Source of the DNA: Cytobacillus kochii
GTDB taxonomy: Bacteria > Bacillota > Bacilli > Bacillales > Cytobacillaceae
Reading direction: 5' to 3'
Length of the DNA stretch: 64,000 bases
Assembly (NCBI RefSeq): GCF_020171845.1
Contig: NZ_JAIVAM010000017.1
Location: 1 to 64,000, forward strand
The notes below the pieces were generated by a model that was not told the DNA's origin, did not search any database, and saw only the letters and a program-made list of their open reading frames with translations. Of the stretch, positions 33,936-42,247 are shown one piece after another. Position 1 is the stretch's first letter, and the number at the start of each line of letters is the position of its first letter. The position numbers and the translations under genes were made by a program.

Positions 33936-34393
33936 TTTTTATCCTCCTCCTTCTTTGTATCCATCCAAGCAAATGTTTTATCCATAATTCCTTCTGTTAT
34001 AGATGCTTTATCTTCTTTAAACTGTTTACTCTCCACATCACCAGCATATTGTGTGAGCGTTTGGAAAAAGCCCGTTGACATAAGTATTAAAGTCATCGCT
34101 GCCGCTATCCCATAATGAAAAATTGTTTTTTTATAGAACGCTGTGGCTTTACGAGAGAAATTGTCATTCTTTGTATCTTGTTTATTAATTTCATTTGGCA
34201 ATTGGGCCATAATGTTGTCGGTAAAAGCTGTTCCATCTATAATATCTGGGAGTTCCTCTGCCTCAATTGCCGTCAGATAGACCTCCAAGCATTGATCGCA
34301 GGTATAGAGGTGGTCCTCATAAAGAATTTTATCTTCACCATCTAATTCATTCTTCACATATTTCGTCCATTGTTCATAACTGTAATGTTTCAT
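33932..34393 (-). CDS. Anti-sigma factor with zf-HC2 domain
   Basis: This 153-residue protein has the zinc-binding anti-sigma motif H-x3-C-x2-C (DHLYTCDQCLEVY) in the first 40 residues and a single membrane helix near residue 85-105 (GIAAAMTLILMSTGFFQTLT). It should hold the cognate ECF sigma factor at the membrane. I chose ATG 34393 (ggaaggagg upstream), which overlaps the sigma stop by 4 bases; the frame from 34429 has no site. It is coupled to the next gene by another ATGA overlap. Confidence 0.85.
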   Translation of the reverse strand: MKHYSYEQWTKYVKNELDGEDKILYEDHLYTCDQCLEVYLTAIEAEELPDIIDGTAFTDNIMAQLPNEINKQDTKNDNFSRKATAFYKKTIFHYGIAAAMTLILMSTGFFQTLTQYAGDVESKQFKEDKASITEGIMDKTFAWMDTKKEEDKK

Positions 34394-34935
34394 GAAAAAT
34401 CGTCCTCCTTCCAATGCTTTTTCATCCATTGACGTGCTCGGTATAATTTTGTTTCGATGGTCTTCACCTGCACATTTTGCTCATCTGCCATCTGTTGATA
34501 GGTTTTTTCGTTTATATAAAAATCATAAATGACATGTCGATAGCCTTCTGGCAATTGATGGATACGTTGTCTTACTAACTCAACCGTTTCTTTCCTCAGG
34601 AACTTTGTTTCAATATTACCATGTGAAGATTCCCTTCTATCAAAATCAATCACATCCATTATGTCTTCACGCTGTCGTTCTTTTTTTCTTTTCATATCAA
34701 TGGCGTGATTGACGGCGATTCGTTTCATCCATGTTTTAAAACCTTGATCCTCATATTGGGGGAGAGAGTGATAGATTTTCAAAAACACTTCTTGTGCGGC
34801 ATCTTCAGCAGCATTCCGATCACGTAATACCGCAAACGTAACTTTAAAAAGTTCATTGCGGTATTTTTCGACAAGTAATCGGAAAGCATGGTCGTTGCCA
34901 TCTAATATTTTTTGGATAAGAACTTGGTCGCTAAT
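34390..34935 (-). CDS. ECF sigma factor, apparent ATT start codon
   Basis: This 181-residue protein has regions sigma-2 (VLRDRNAAEDAAQEVFLKIY, KTWMKRIAVNHAIDMKRKK) and sigma-4 (LPEGYRHVIYDFYINEKTYQ, VQVKTIETKLYRARQWMKKH). The first standard start (GTG 34788) would delete most of region 2. The frame is open further upstream and the protein sequence stays ECF-like back to SDQVLIQKILDGNDHAFRLL, but between there and the upstream TGA there is no ATG, GTG or TTG. ATT at 34935 lies 6 bases behind gggggag, an ideal spacing, and gives a normal ECF length. The anti-sigma gene overlaps by 4 bases. Confidence 0.8.
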   Translation of the reverse strand: MSDQVLIQKILDGNDHAFRLLVEKYRNELFKVTFAVLRDRNAAEDAAQEVFLKIYHSLPQYEDQGFKTWMKRIAVNHAIDMKRKKERQREDIMDVIDFDRRESSHGNIETKFLRKETVELVRQRIHQLPEGYRHVIYDFYINEKTYQQMADEQNVQVKTIETKLYRARQWMKKHWKEDDFS

Positions 34936-35150
34936 GTCACTCTCCCCCTTTCTTTTTAGCTTCCATCATAATAGACGTTAAACAATCATCTTTCCCCTAC
35001 ACAAAAGATAAAAATAATTTCACTAGCTTTATTCAAGCAAAAATTAGCCTGCTTGACTATACTTATATTTTGCAAAATACGGGGTTCTAGACATTTTCAA
35101 TCATGAATATTACTTTATCTTCATATTCTTATCTATGAGGTGAGAACAGC

Positions 35151-35585
35151 ATGAGAGTAGCTTATACAAGTTCCGACGTAGATTTAATGGCAAGGATGAT
35201 GAGAGCCGAAGCTGAGGGTGAAGGAAAGCAAGGAATGTTATACGTAGGCAATGTAATCGTTAATCGTGCAATCGCTGACTGTCTTGATTTTAGAGATGTT
35301 CGAACAATCGAGGATGTCATTTATCATGTACAAGGTGGTAATTATTCATTCGAAGCTGTGCAGAAGGGGAACCTCTTTTACAACAGAGCAAGGAGCACAG
35401 AAAAAAGACTCGCCGAGAAAAATTTGAAATATTGGCGTGAACACCCTGCTAAATATGCACTCTGGTATTTCAATCCATATGCTCCCTGCCCGCCTACTTG
35501 GTATAACCAACCTTTTGCCGGCCAGTTTAAAAATCACTGCTATTATGAGCCAATCGCTAACACATGTGACAGTGTTTATGTGTAA
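35151..35585 (+). CDS. cwlJ: Spore cortex-lytic hydrolase CwlJ
   Basis: This 144-residue protein is a stand-alone SleB/CwlJ (Hydrolase_2) domain without signal peptide, as in B. subtilis CwlJ, which sits in the spore coat and degrades cortex peptidoglycan during germination. The conserved start MRAEAEGEGKQGMLYVGNVI includes the catalytic Glu (about residue 20), and the YNRARSTEK and WYFNPYAPCPPTWYNQPFAG elements follow. ATG 35151 has gaggtga upstream. It diverges from the ECF sigma operon and is followed by a terminator. Confidence 0.9.
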   Translation: MRVAYTSSDVDLMARMMRAEAEGEGKQGMLYVGNVIVNRAIADCLDFRDVRTIEDVIYHVQGGNYSFEAVQKGNLFYNRARSTEKRLAEKNLKYWREHPAKYALWYFNPYAPCPPTWYNQPFAGQFKNHCYYEPIANTCDSVYV

Positions 35586-35599
35586 AAGAGAACAACAAA

Positions 35600-35627
35600 G
35601 AACATCCCAAAATGGGGTGTTTTTTTG
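35600..35627 (+). terminator. Rho-independent terminator of cwlJ
   Basis: AACA-x-CCC and GGG-x-TGTT pair around an AAAAT loop and are followed by seven T residues. Confidence 0.75.
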
Positions 35628-35775
35628 TTGTTTGTTTAAGTTCGTTGATTTATTTACGAAAGAATCGCCATTTATAACCCTTAGGAATTAATTTTTTTCG
35701 CGTAGATTGAAGCAATGTCTTTATCGAGGGTTTAACTTTTGTTCAAGCTACATTTTTATTTAAAATAGAGAATAG

Positions 35776-35935
35776 CTATTAGTAATCGAAGAACAGATAT
35801 CATCTGAGGAGAAAAAACGTTTGACGGAACTACTAAGAAACAAAAAAACATAACGTCCCTTTCAAAAAAGAAGCCGGTTACTTAATTGTTATTCCTCACC
35901 ATGAGGATATCGCAAAAGTTATTCAATCGAAATAA
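35776..35935 (+). pseudogene. Frameshifted C-terminal gene remnant
   Basis: Two consecutive frames read like one protein: EEQISSEEKKRLTELLRNKK, and after a one-base shift near 35845 NVPFKKEAGYLIVIPHHEDI followed by AKVIQSK and a stop at 35935. No start codon with a ribosome binding site precedes it. It is probably the tail of a lost gene; the family is not recognised. Confidence 0.4.
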
Positions 35936-36177
35936 CCAATCCCACCCCTGACTTTTAAACAGTCTAGTTGAATGATGTAATTCTCCTAACGAGAATCATT
36001 TTTATAATTTTCTGCCATCCCATCTATCACACTGTTATTTTACACTAAATAGCTTCTTTCATTTTGACAAAGATAGACATTATTTTAATATTTATTTATT
36101 ATTTTATAGGATATTTTCGCATAGACTAATATGGTAAAATTAGTAATGTTAGAATTTTCTTGATAAGGAGATTAGCT

Positions 36178-36792
36178 ATGGACTTATTTATTTTATTACT
36201 ATCTTATCTCATTGGCTCGATACCTACTGCCTTACTTGTAGGTAAACTTTTCTTTGGCATTGATATTCGTGAATATGGTAGCAACAATCCCGGCGCAACG
36301 AATACACTTCGGGTTTTAGGAAAAAGAGCAGGGGTTACTGTTTTAATTATTGATATAGGTAAAGGTGCACTTGCTGCTTCACTCCCTTTGTTACTTCAAA
36401 CAGGCGGTGATCCACTGATTATTGGTTTGTTTGCAGTTGTTGGACATTGCTTCCCTATTTTCGCTGGTTTTCGTGGAGGAAAAGCCATTGCTACAACTGC
36501 TGGTGTGCTTTTGGTCGCGAATATCTGGTTATTTCTAATTGCCTATATCACCTTTGTTGCCGTGGTTTCTATCACAAAATATCTTTACTATGGTTCCATT
36601 TCTGTAGGGGTTGCTCTTTTCTTATACGCCACCCTTTCACCACTACAAAAAAATGAATGGATCTTTTTCCTATTTTTATTGTTACTCATTTATTTACACC
36701 GTTCAAATATTCGCAATCATTTACTGCAGAGGGAGCCTAAAATTAATGATAAGAAAATTAAAGATGACCGTCTGCCGCCTAAACAAGCTTAA
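36178..36792 (+). CDS. plsY: Glycerol-3-phosphate acyltransferase PlsY
   Basis: This 204-residue membrane enzyme transfers acyl groups from acyl-phosphate to glycerol-3-phosphate, the first step of phospholipid synthesis. The three conserved loop motifs are visible: SYLIGSIPTALLVGKLF, the phosphate-binding REYGSNNPGATNTLRVLG and AVVGHCFPIFAGFRGGKAIA. I chose ATG 36178 after aaggagat; the in-frame start at 36160 precedes that site. The usual partner parE is not adjacent. The GNAT gene follows after 11 bases. Confidence 0.93.
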   Translation: MDLFILLLSYLIGSIPTALLVGKLFFGIDIREYGSNNPGATNTLRVLGKRAGVTVLIIDIGKGALAASLPLLLQTGGDPLIIGLFAVVGHCFPIFAGFRGGKAIATTAGVLLVANIWLFLIAYITFVAVVSITKYLYYGSISVGVALFLYATLSPLQKNEWIFFLFLLLLIYLHRSNIRNHLLQREPKINDKKIKDDRLPPKQA

Positions 36793-36803
36793 GGAGGTCT
36801 GTT

Positions 36804-37613
36804 ATGACTAAACAGTTAGCGAAATTCATCGCTGATTTAAATCAATTAGACAAGCATCATATCGGCTTTTGTGGAGAAAAGGAAGAGGACATTCTCCATG
36901 ATATACAAGAAATAAAGCCTTATTTTATCACTTATGAATATGAGGGTGAAATTGAAGCTGCCATAGGATTAGATATTGATGAAGCTGACCGGAGTGCAGA
37001 AGTATGGGGTCCCTTTGCCAAGAATCATGAGGTAAAAAAAGATTTGTGGAACCAAGTTGTAAACTCCTATGAAAATAAGCTACAGCAATTATCGTTTTTT
37101 GTGAACGAAAAGAATAATAGCACCTTACATTTTTTACAATCAATCGATGCCACTCACCAAGGAAATCATGCCATACTCGCAGCAAAGCGAGGGATTTTCC
37201 AAAATATCTGTCACAGCTATCATGAGCAGTATCGAAACGATTTTCTGCTACTACACGAAGCAACTTTTCCGCAAACTTATTTGTCAGGAGAAGAGATACT
37301 AAAACTGTTGGATCAGCATCATAAACTGCTTCTATTGACAGAAAATGGCCAATTACAGGGCTATGTATATCTCGAAGCTGCACCACACTTTGGTGAAGGG
37401 CAGATTGAATTCCTTGCTGTATGTCCTAAAGCAAGAAAAAAAGGAAGAGGGCGACAGCTCATTGAGGCTGCGCTTGAAACACTCTTCCAGTATGAAAACA
37501 TAGATAAAATCACGTTATGCGTATCGCTTGATAATCATCAGGCGATCAAGTTATATCAATCAGCTGGATTTGAGCTGAGTGCACGGTTAAAATTATTCTC
37601 TTATCAATTTTAA
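36804..37613 (+). CDS. GNAT family N-acetyltransferase, two-domain
   Basis: This 269-residue protein has a degenerate N-terminal GNAT-like half (YFITYEYEGEIEAAIGLDID) and an intact C-terminal half with IEFLAVCPKARKKGRGRQLI and DNHQAIKLYQSAGFELSARL. ATG 36804 follows aaggagg, 11 bases behind plsY, so the two genes are probably cotranscribed. The end overlaps the convergent FMN oxidase gene by 21 bases. Substrate unknown. Confidence 0.8.
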   Translation: MTKQLAKFIADLNQLDKHHIGFCGEKEEDILHDIQEIKPYFITYEYEGEIEAAIGLDIDEADRSAEVWGPFAKNHEVKKDLWNQVVNSYENKLQQLSFFVNEKNNSTLHFLQSIDATHQGNHAILAAKRGIFQNICHSYHEQYRNDFLLLHEATFPQTYLSGEEILKLLDQHHKLLLLTENGQLQGYVYLEAAPHFGEGQIEFLAVCPKARKKGRGRQLIEAALETLFQYENIDKITLCVSLDNHQAIKLYQSAGFELSARLKLFSYQF

Positions 37614-38705
37614 CTGAGTTAAGTCTTTCACTCTTGCAATGCCAGCTAGGGACATGGTGATTCTCGTTTCTTCTATTAAGTTTTCTAATACTTTTTCAAC
37701 CCCTGCCTGACCGTCAATACCTAAACCATATACAAACGGTCGACCAATACATACAGCTGCTGCGCCTAGTGCCAATGCCTTTACTATATCCGTCCCGCAG
37801 CGAATACCACTATCAAATACTACTGGCACTTTTTGATTAGCTGCTTTAACAACGGCAGGCAATGCATCTAGCGCAGCAACTGTTCCATCTAATTGCCTGC
37901 CACCATGATTAGAAACAATAAGCCCTGATGCGCCTGCCTCTATTGCATATTGGACATCTTCTGGATGAAGGATACCTTTAATATAGATAGGTAAGGACGT
38001 TCTTTTTGCTAATGCTGCAATATGCGACCAATTCATTTCAGGATAATGAATATTATCTAAAACAGATTGAATAATAGATTCATGGTCAGTCTTCTCACCA
38101 AGCGCATGCATAAAGGCTGGATCTGATTCGTAATTTGCTTTACCGTAACCCTCTTTTAGCGGAGAAAATTGTGTAGCGATATCCGTTTCTCTCCAGCCTG
38201 TCATGATTGTATCAACAGTCACGACAATCGCTTCATAACCTGCGCTTTCAGCTCTCTCTACCATACTGAATGAAACCTCTTCATTCCTCGACCAATAAAG
38301 CTGAAACCACTTTGGACTATCTACTGTTGCCGCCTTGATCTCCTCAATCGAGTAGCTAGAGACTGTACTCTGAATAAAAGGAACTCCGATTGTTTTCGCC
38401 GCTCTAGCAGTAGCCAACTCCCCTTCTTCATGTGTCAATTTTTGCATGCCGACCGGGGCAATAAAAATGGGGTATGGGTAAGTATGCTCTCCTAATGTCA
38501 CACTCATATCTATATCTGCTACATTTCTAAGCATTCGAGGTAGAATTGACCATTTTTCGAAAGCTGTTGTATTCTTTCTTAATGTTTCCTCATTACTTGC
38601 TGCCGAGCGGACGTATCCATATGCACCCTTAGACATGATTTTTTTTGCTTCTTGTTCTAATGATTGGTATGAAACAGGGAAAACGGCTGGAACCTCAATA
38701 TTCAT
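37593..38705 (-). CDS. FMN-dependent alpha-hydroxy-acid oxidase (lactate oxidase/monooxygenase-like)
   Basis: This 370-residue protein is a TIM-barrel flavoenzyme of the alpha-hydroxy-acid dehydrogenase family. Signatures: FIAPVGMQKLTHEEGELATA, FQLYWSRNEE, VVTVDTIMTGWRETDI, IYIKGILHPEDVQYAIEAGA, and SNHGGRQLDG with the catalytic His and Arg, then VVFDSGIRCGTDIVKALALG for the FMN phosphate. The likely substrate is L-lactate or a similar 2-hydroxy acid. I chose ATG 38705 after aaggagatag; the frame to 38732 lacks a site. Confidence 0.88.
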   Translation of the reverse strand: MNIEVPAVFPVSYQSLEQEAKKIMSKGAYGYVRSAASNEETLRKNTTAFEKWSILPRMLRNVADIDMSVTLGEHTYPYPIFIAPVGMQKLTHEEGELATARAAKTIGVPFIQSTVSSYSIEEIKAATVDSPKWFQLYWSRNEEVSFSMVERAESAGYEAIVVTVDTIMTGWRETDIATQFSPLKEGYGKANYESDPAFMHALGEKTDHESIIQSVLDNIHYPEMNWSHIAALAKRTSLPIYIKGILHPEDVQYAIEAGASGLIVSNHGGRQLDGTVAALDALPAVVKAANQKVPVVFDSGIRCGTDIVKALALGAAAVCIGRPFVYGLGIDGQAGVEKVLENLIEETRITMSLAGIARVKDLTQLKLIRE

Positions 38706-38728
38706 CTGTCTATCTCCTTTTTTTAAAC

Positions 38729-39385
38729 TCATTTGCGGCGCCTTTTTTCACATGCGAAGAGTAGGAATAGTGGGATCCTTTGGCATCTTTTCCACTCTTT
38801 TTCTGAAGAGAATGATGATTGATCTGGTGTAGCTTCACTAAGATTTATAATATTAAATTGGCAATCTTGCAATATTTTAAAATACTGTTCGATTGTCCGA
38901 TAAACCTTCACAACTTTTTCATCAATCCACAGCTCTACCCGCTCACCAATTAGAAAGTAATCATCCACTACCCAATTTCCTCGCTTACCTCCACCGCTAA
39001 TGAAAGCACTTGTAAGGACCGGATGCTGTACACTAAAGACAAATTCGCAACCCGTTCGCAAACTGTTATAAATATTCTCGCAAATTTGTTTGAAATCTTC
39101 AAGATAGTGAAGCGTTAATTGTGATACAATCATAAGTTTCTTTTTTAAAGTCATATGTTTCTAAACTAGCATGAATTAATTTTACATTAGGAATACCTGC
39201 GAGGTTTTTTAGAGCCAATTCTAACATTTTTTGCGAACCATCTATCCCTGTATAAGATCGAGTAGATGGTGCCAATTTTTTGCTAAAGTGGCAGCACCAC
39301 ACCCAAGTTCAAGCACATCTTTATTGGTCATGTCACCTAGTAAATTCAAAAGGGCTTTCTTTACGCATTCTTCTTTTCAAATCAT
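38729..39385 (-). pseudogene. SAM-dependent methyltransferase, frameshifted
   Basis: Three reverse-strand frames join into one class I methyltransferase. The SAM motif NKDVLELGCGAATLAK breaks off in an A-run near 39280; the next frame gives RSYTGIDGSQKMLELALKNL and VKLIHASLETYDFKKETYD, then shifts near 39130 to IVSQLTLHYLEDFKQICENI and FVFSVQHPVLTSAFISGGGK. At least two frameshifts are needed, and the N-terminus is short: a well-placed ATG (39385, after aggagg) meets a stop at once. The gene is clearly dead or heavily mis-sequenced. Confidence 0.78.
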
Positions 39386-39449
39386 TTTGTAATAATTCCT
39401 CCTTTTCATAAACGGATGATCCCCATATTCCACTGTATCGCTCCCTTCA

Positions 39450-40197
39450 TTATTTTGTTGGTGCTCCTCGATATCTCGCTTCACGTAGCTCGAGAGCATA
39501 GGCTGCAACATTGGGCATCCCCATTATTTCAGCTTGATGTATTTCTCTTTCAATATCATAAGGAATCCTCACTATTTCAATTGAGAAGGGACCTTCTTGT
39601 TTAGATTGATAATTCCCATGCATAATCGCAAAAAGTTGCCTGTGGAATATCTAAGGAATTACCGACACTGCCACAATTAAATAATGTTCTTTGCGGTTGA
39701 ATTGGTTCAATGAGCGCAGCATGAATGTCTCCGAATCCAATTACATCAGGCTTCCTCTCTTGTTCAAGCGGCTTTATCCATTCACTTATTTCAAACATCT
39801 CATTTTTCTCTTTGGTCGTGGCCTTCATTGGAATGATTCTGTGATAAACACTTTTTGCTGAAGCATGATAAAGTCGTATATATTTTCCACTCATATAAAA
39901 ATCATAATGGAAGGGTAAACTCTGTAAATAGTCCATAGCTTCTCCCTCAAGCTGCTTCTGATGCCACTCGATTTCTTCACTATCAATTGGCTTTGTAATA
40001 AAATCATCCCAATTCCCTTGCAGTACCACATCACATGTTTCTCTTACTTTATGTACTACCTCTAAACCACTCGGACCCTTACCAATTAAATCACCTAAAC
40101 AAAAAATCTTATCTATTTTTCTTTCTTTTATGTGATGTAGGACCGCTTCTAAAGCTGTCAAATTACCATGAATATCTGAAATAATTGCAATGGCCAT
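39450..40197 (-). pseudogene. Metallophosphoesterase with one-base frameshift near the C-terminus
   Basis: From ATG 40197 (8 bases after aaggagg) the frame encodes a calcineurin-like phosphoesterase: IAIISDIHGNLTALEAVLHH, FCLGDLIGKGPSGLEVVHKV, LQGNWDDFI, GFGDIHAAL and TLFNCGSVGNSLDIPQATF. At an A5 run (39630-39634, T5 on the coding strand) the frame shifts and stops at 39601. In the other frame the protein continues MHGNYQSKQEGPFSIEIVRI, PYDIEREIHQAEIMGMPNVA up to a stop at 39450. One extra T explains it. The truncated 199-residue form keeps all metal ligands and may still work. Confidence 0.75.
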
Positions 40198-40653
40198 GGT
40201 CATTTCCTCCTTCGTGCGTGTTGATTATAGTATTTTGTCATAAATAGCAGTATTATTGTTGAATTGGTTACTCTATTTTGTTCAAGAGGGGCGATTCTTC
40301 TTTCTGTGACTATCTCAATTGTACTTCTTTCCCTGAAGTCAGTGATTACTTCTTTTGCGACGATCTCACTTGAGATTCCTTTAAGAGCTCCGCGTCCTTT
40401 CATTTGCCACTTCCTCACTTACCACCGAGGAGGGCAATACCTCTCTATTGCCAACAAACGACAATTCATTACGAAAAGTCTACTCCTCTTTCACTGAGCA
40501 GTAAAGGGTTTAGCAATTACTAAGAACTCCCCCTCTCTTCCTTCCATTTCTTTTCTACGAATTAAACATGAATGTATTGTGTTCTTGCCATGATTACTGC
40601 TAAAATTTATGTTAAAATAGCAATGAATAATCTTTTAATCAAGGAGACGAACG
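40198..40653. other. Intergenic region before ppaC
   Basis: This gap between divergent genes contains a small palindrome (GGCAATA, six bases, TATTGCC at about 40434-40453) that is not followed by T residues. Open frames on both strands (for instance 40200-40418, -) look non-coding. The last 100 bases should carry the ppaC promoter; no clear -35/-10 pair was assigned. Confidence 0.4.
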
Positions 40654-41580
40654 ATGTCAAAAGTATATATTTTCGGTCATAAAAACCCAGATACTGATAC
40701 GATTTGCTCTGCAATTGCCTATGCAGATCTCAAAAAAGAATTAGGTATGGATGCAGAACCAGTTCGCCTTGGCGAAATTAACGGAGAAACACAATACGCA
40801 TTAGACTATTTCAAGCAAGCGGCGCCACGCTATGTAGAAAAAGTAGCTAGCGATGTAAAAGAAGTCATTCTCGTTGACCATAACGAATTTCAACAAAGTG
40901 CAGATGATATTCGTGATGTCCAAATTCTTGAAGTCATTGACCATCATCGTATTGCCAACTTTGAAACAAGCGATCCTCTATACTACCGTGCAGAGCCAGT
41001 CGGCTGTACAGCAACCATTTTAAACAAAATCTATAAAGAGAATGGTATAGAGATTAAAAAAGACATTGCTGGTTTGATGCTTTCAGCTATCATTTCTGAC
41101 TCTTTACTTTTCAAATCACCGACATGCACAGAACAAGATGTAAAAGCCGCTCAAGAGTTGGCTGAAATTGCTGGTGTCAACCCACAAGTATATGGTTTGG
41201 AAATGCTTAAAGCCGGTGCAGACTTAAGTGAAAAAACTGTTGATCAATTGATCACACTTGATGCAAAAGAATTTCAATTAGGTGAACACAAAGCTTATAT
41301 CGCTCAAGTAAACGCTGTCGATTTAGACGATGTCCTTAAACGTAAAACGGAAATAGAAGCCGCAATGATGACAGCGATTGTTGATAAAGAATTAGATTTA
41401 TTCCTATTTGTATTAACAGATATCCTTAACAATGATTCAATGGCTATTGCTCTTGGATCCCAAGTAAAAGCTGTGGAACAAGCATTTGAAGTCATTTTAG
41501 TAGATAATCAAGCTCTACTAAAAGGTGTTGTTTCTCGTAAGAAACAAATCGTACCACCATTAACAAATGTATTAGCTTAA
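40654..41580 (+). CDS. ppaC: Manganese-dependent inorganic pyrophosphatase
   Basis: This 308-residue family II pyrophosphatase hydrolyses diphosphate to phosphate in the cytoplasm. DHH-family metal motifs are present: [31 protein letters not shown] and [11 protein letters not shown]. The C-terminal DHHA2 domain ends in the substrate motif [14 protein letters not shown]. The length matches B. subtilis PpaC (309). ATG 40654 follows aaggaga; a strong terminator follows the gene, so it is monocistronic. Confidence 0.96.
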   Translation: MSKVYIFGHKNPDTDTICSAIAYADLKKELGMDAEPVRLGEINGETQYALDYFKQAAPRYVEKVASDVKEVILVDHNEFQQSADDIRDVQILEVIDHHRIANFETSDPLYYRAEPVGCTATILNKIYKENGIEIKKDIAGLMLSAIISDSLLFKSPTCTEQDVKAAQELAEIAGVNPQVYGLEMLKAGADLSEKTVDQLITLDAKEFQLGEHKAYIAQVNAVDLDDVLKRKTEIEAAMMTAIVDKELDLFLFVLTDILNNDSMAIALGSQVKAVEQAFEVILVDNQALLKGVVSRKKQIVPPLTNVLA

Positions 41581-41589
41581 TTATTTATA

Positions 41590-41625
41590 AAAGTATCCTC
41601 ATTGCAAAAAGAGGATACTTTTTTT
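41590..41625 (+). terminator. Rho-independent terminator of ppaC
   Basis: AAAGTATCCTC and GAGGATACTTT form a perfect 11-bp stem with a 10-base loop, followed by T residues. Confidence 0.9.
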
Positions 41626-41685
41626 ATGGAAAAATATATGTATAAAAAAGGATATATATACAAATTTTAATAAAAAGGAGGTAAT

Positions 41686-42180
41686 ATGATGAAAAAAATC
41701 CTAACATTTATGTCCATTGTTTTTCTTGCAACTAGTGTCATGACTCCTATAGCGAATGCCGAGGGCCACCATAAACACCTAAATCATAAAATGCACGGGA
41801 TGCATGAGGCATTTAACCAATTTCTATTCGACCAATTCGATGAAGAAATTAATAAAGCCGTCAGCAACTATTACAAAAACAATTCCATGAAGGTGCAGTA
41901 TCATACAAAAGGTCAGCACCCTCATGCACTGGTAAAAATCGTACAATCTAAAGAAGAAAATAAACTGAGTCACCCCTATATATTAACTTTCATCGTCAAT
42001 ACTTACGAAGGTGATCAGACGGAACCCGCTGGTATTGATAAAATCAGCTTTGGTGTCACACCACTTGATAACAACAAAGTATTTAGCCAGCAAGCTGTGG
42101 CAGGTTCTAAAGTTGAATTAATCGAGTTTAAACATCATGACCCTAAAGAAAAAACAGAAACAAACAAAAACGCCGAATAA
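41686..42180 (+). CDS. Secreted His-rich protein, DUF3888-like
   Basis: This 164-residue protein has a signal peptide (KKILTFMSIVFLATSVMTPI, cleavage after ANA) and a mature N-terminus rich in His (EGHHKHLNHKMHGMHEAF) that could bind metal. The central part (FDQFDEEINKAVSNYYKNNS, YILTFIVNTYEGD) resembles the small exported DUF3888 family, which has no known role. ATG 41686 follows aaaggagg. Its last codons form the ascending arm of a terminator. Confidence 0.7.
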   Translation: MMKKILTFMSIVFLATSVMTPIANAEGHHKHLNHKMHGMHEAFNQFLFDQFDEEINKAVSNYYKNNSMKVQYHTKGQHPHALVKIVQSKEENKLSHPYILTFIVNTYEGDQTEPAGIDKISFGVTPLDNNKVFSQQAVAGSKVELIEFKHHDPKEKTETNKNAE

Positions 42181-42191
42181 GGCGTTTTTTT
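42166..42191 (+). terminator. Terminator overlapping the stop codon
   Basis: AAAAACGCC, six bases containing the stop codon, and GGCGTTTTTTT form a compact hairpin with a T-run. Confidence 0.85.
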
Positions 42192-42247
42192 GCATAATAG
42201 CCTACACATTTGAAAGAATAAGCATTAAAACATTAGAGGTGATAACC

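Larger units (their letters stand above)
35586..36177. other. Intergenic region between cwlJ and plsY
   Basis: Besides the cwlJ terminator and the remnant at 35.8-35.9 kb, this gap has one small inverted repeat (ATTCTC, five bases, GAGAAT at about 35979-35995) whose flank recalls, but does not match well, a Fur-type box. The last 100 bases are AT-rich and should carry the plsY promoter. Confidence 0.4.

Noticed and set aside
35979-35995. ATTCTC/GAGAAT palindrome considered as a Fur box
   Set aside because: Only a partial match to the TGATAAT-x-ATTATCA pattern, and no iron-related gene is adjacent.
40200-40418. 72-codon frame (-) ending in an ATGA overlap with the phosphoesterase ATG at 40203
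   Set aside because: Composition is not convincing, no family is recognised, and the better phosphoesterase start (40197) does not overlap it.
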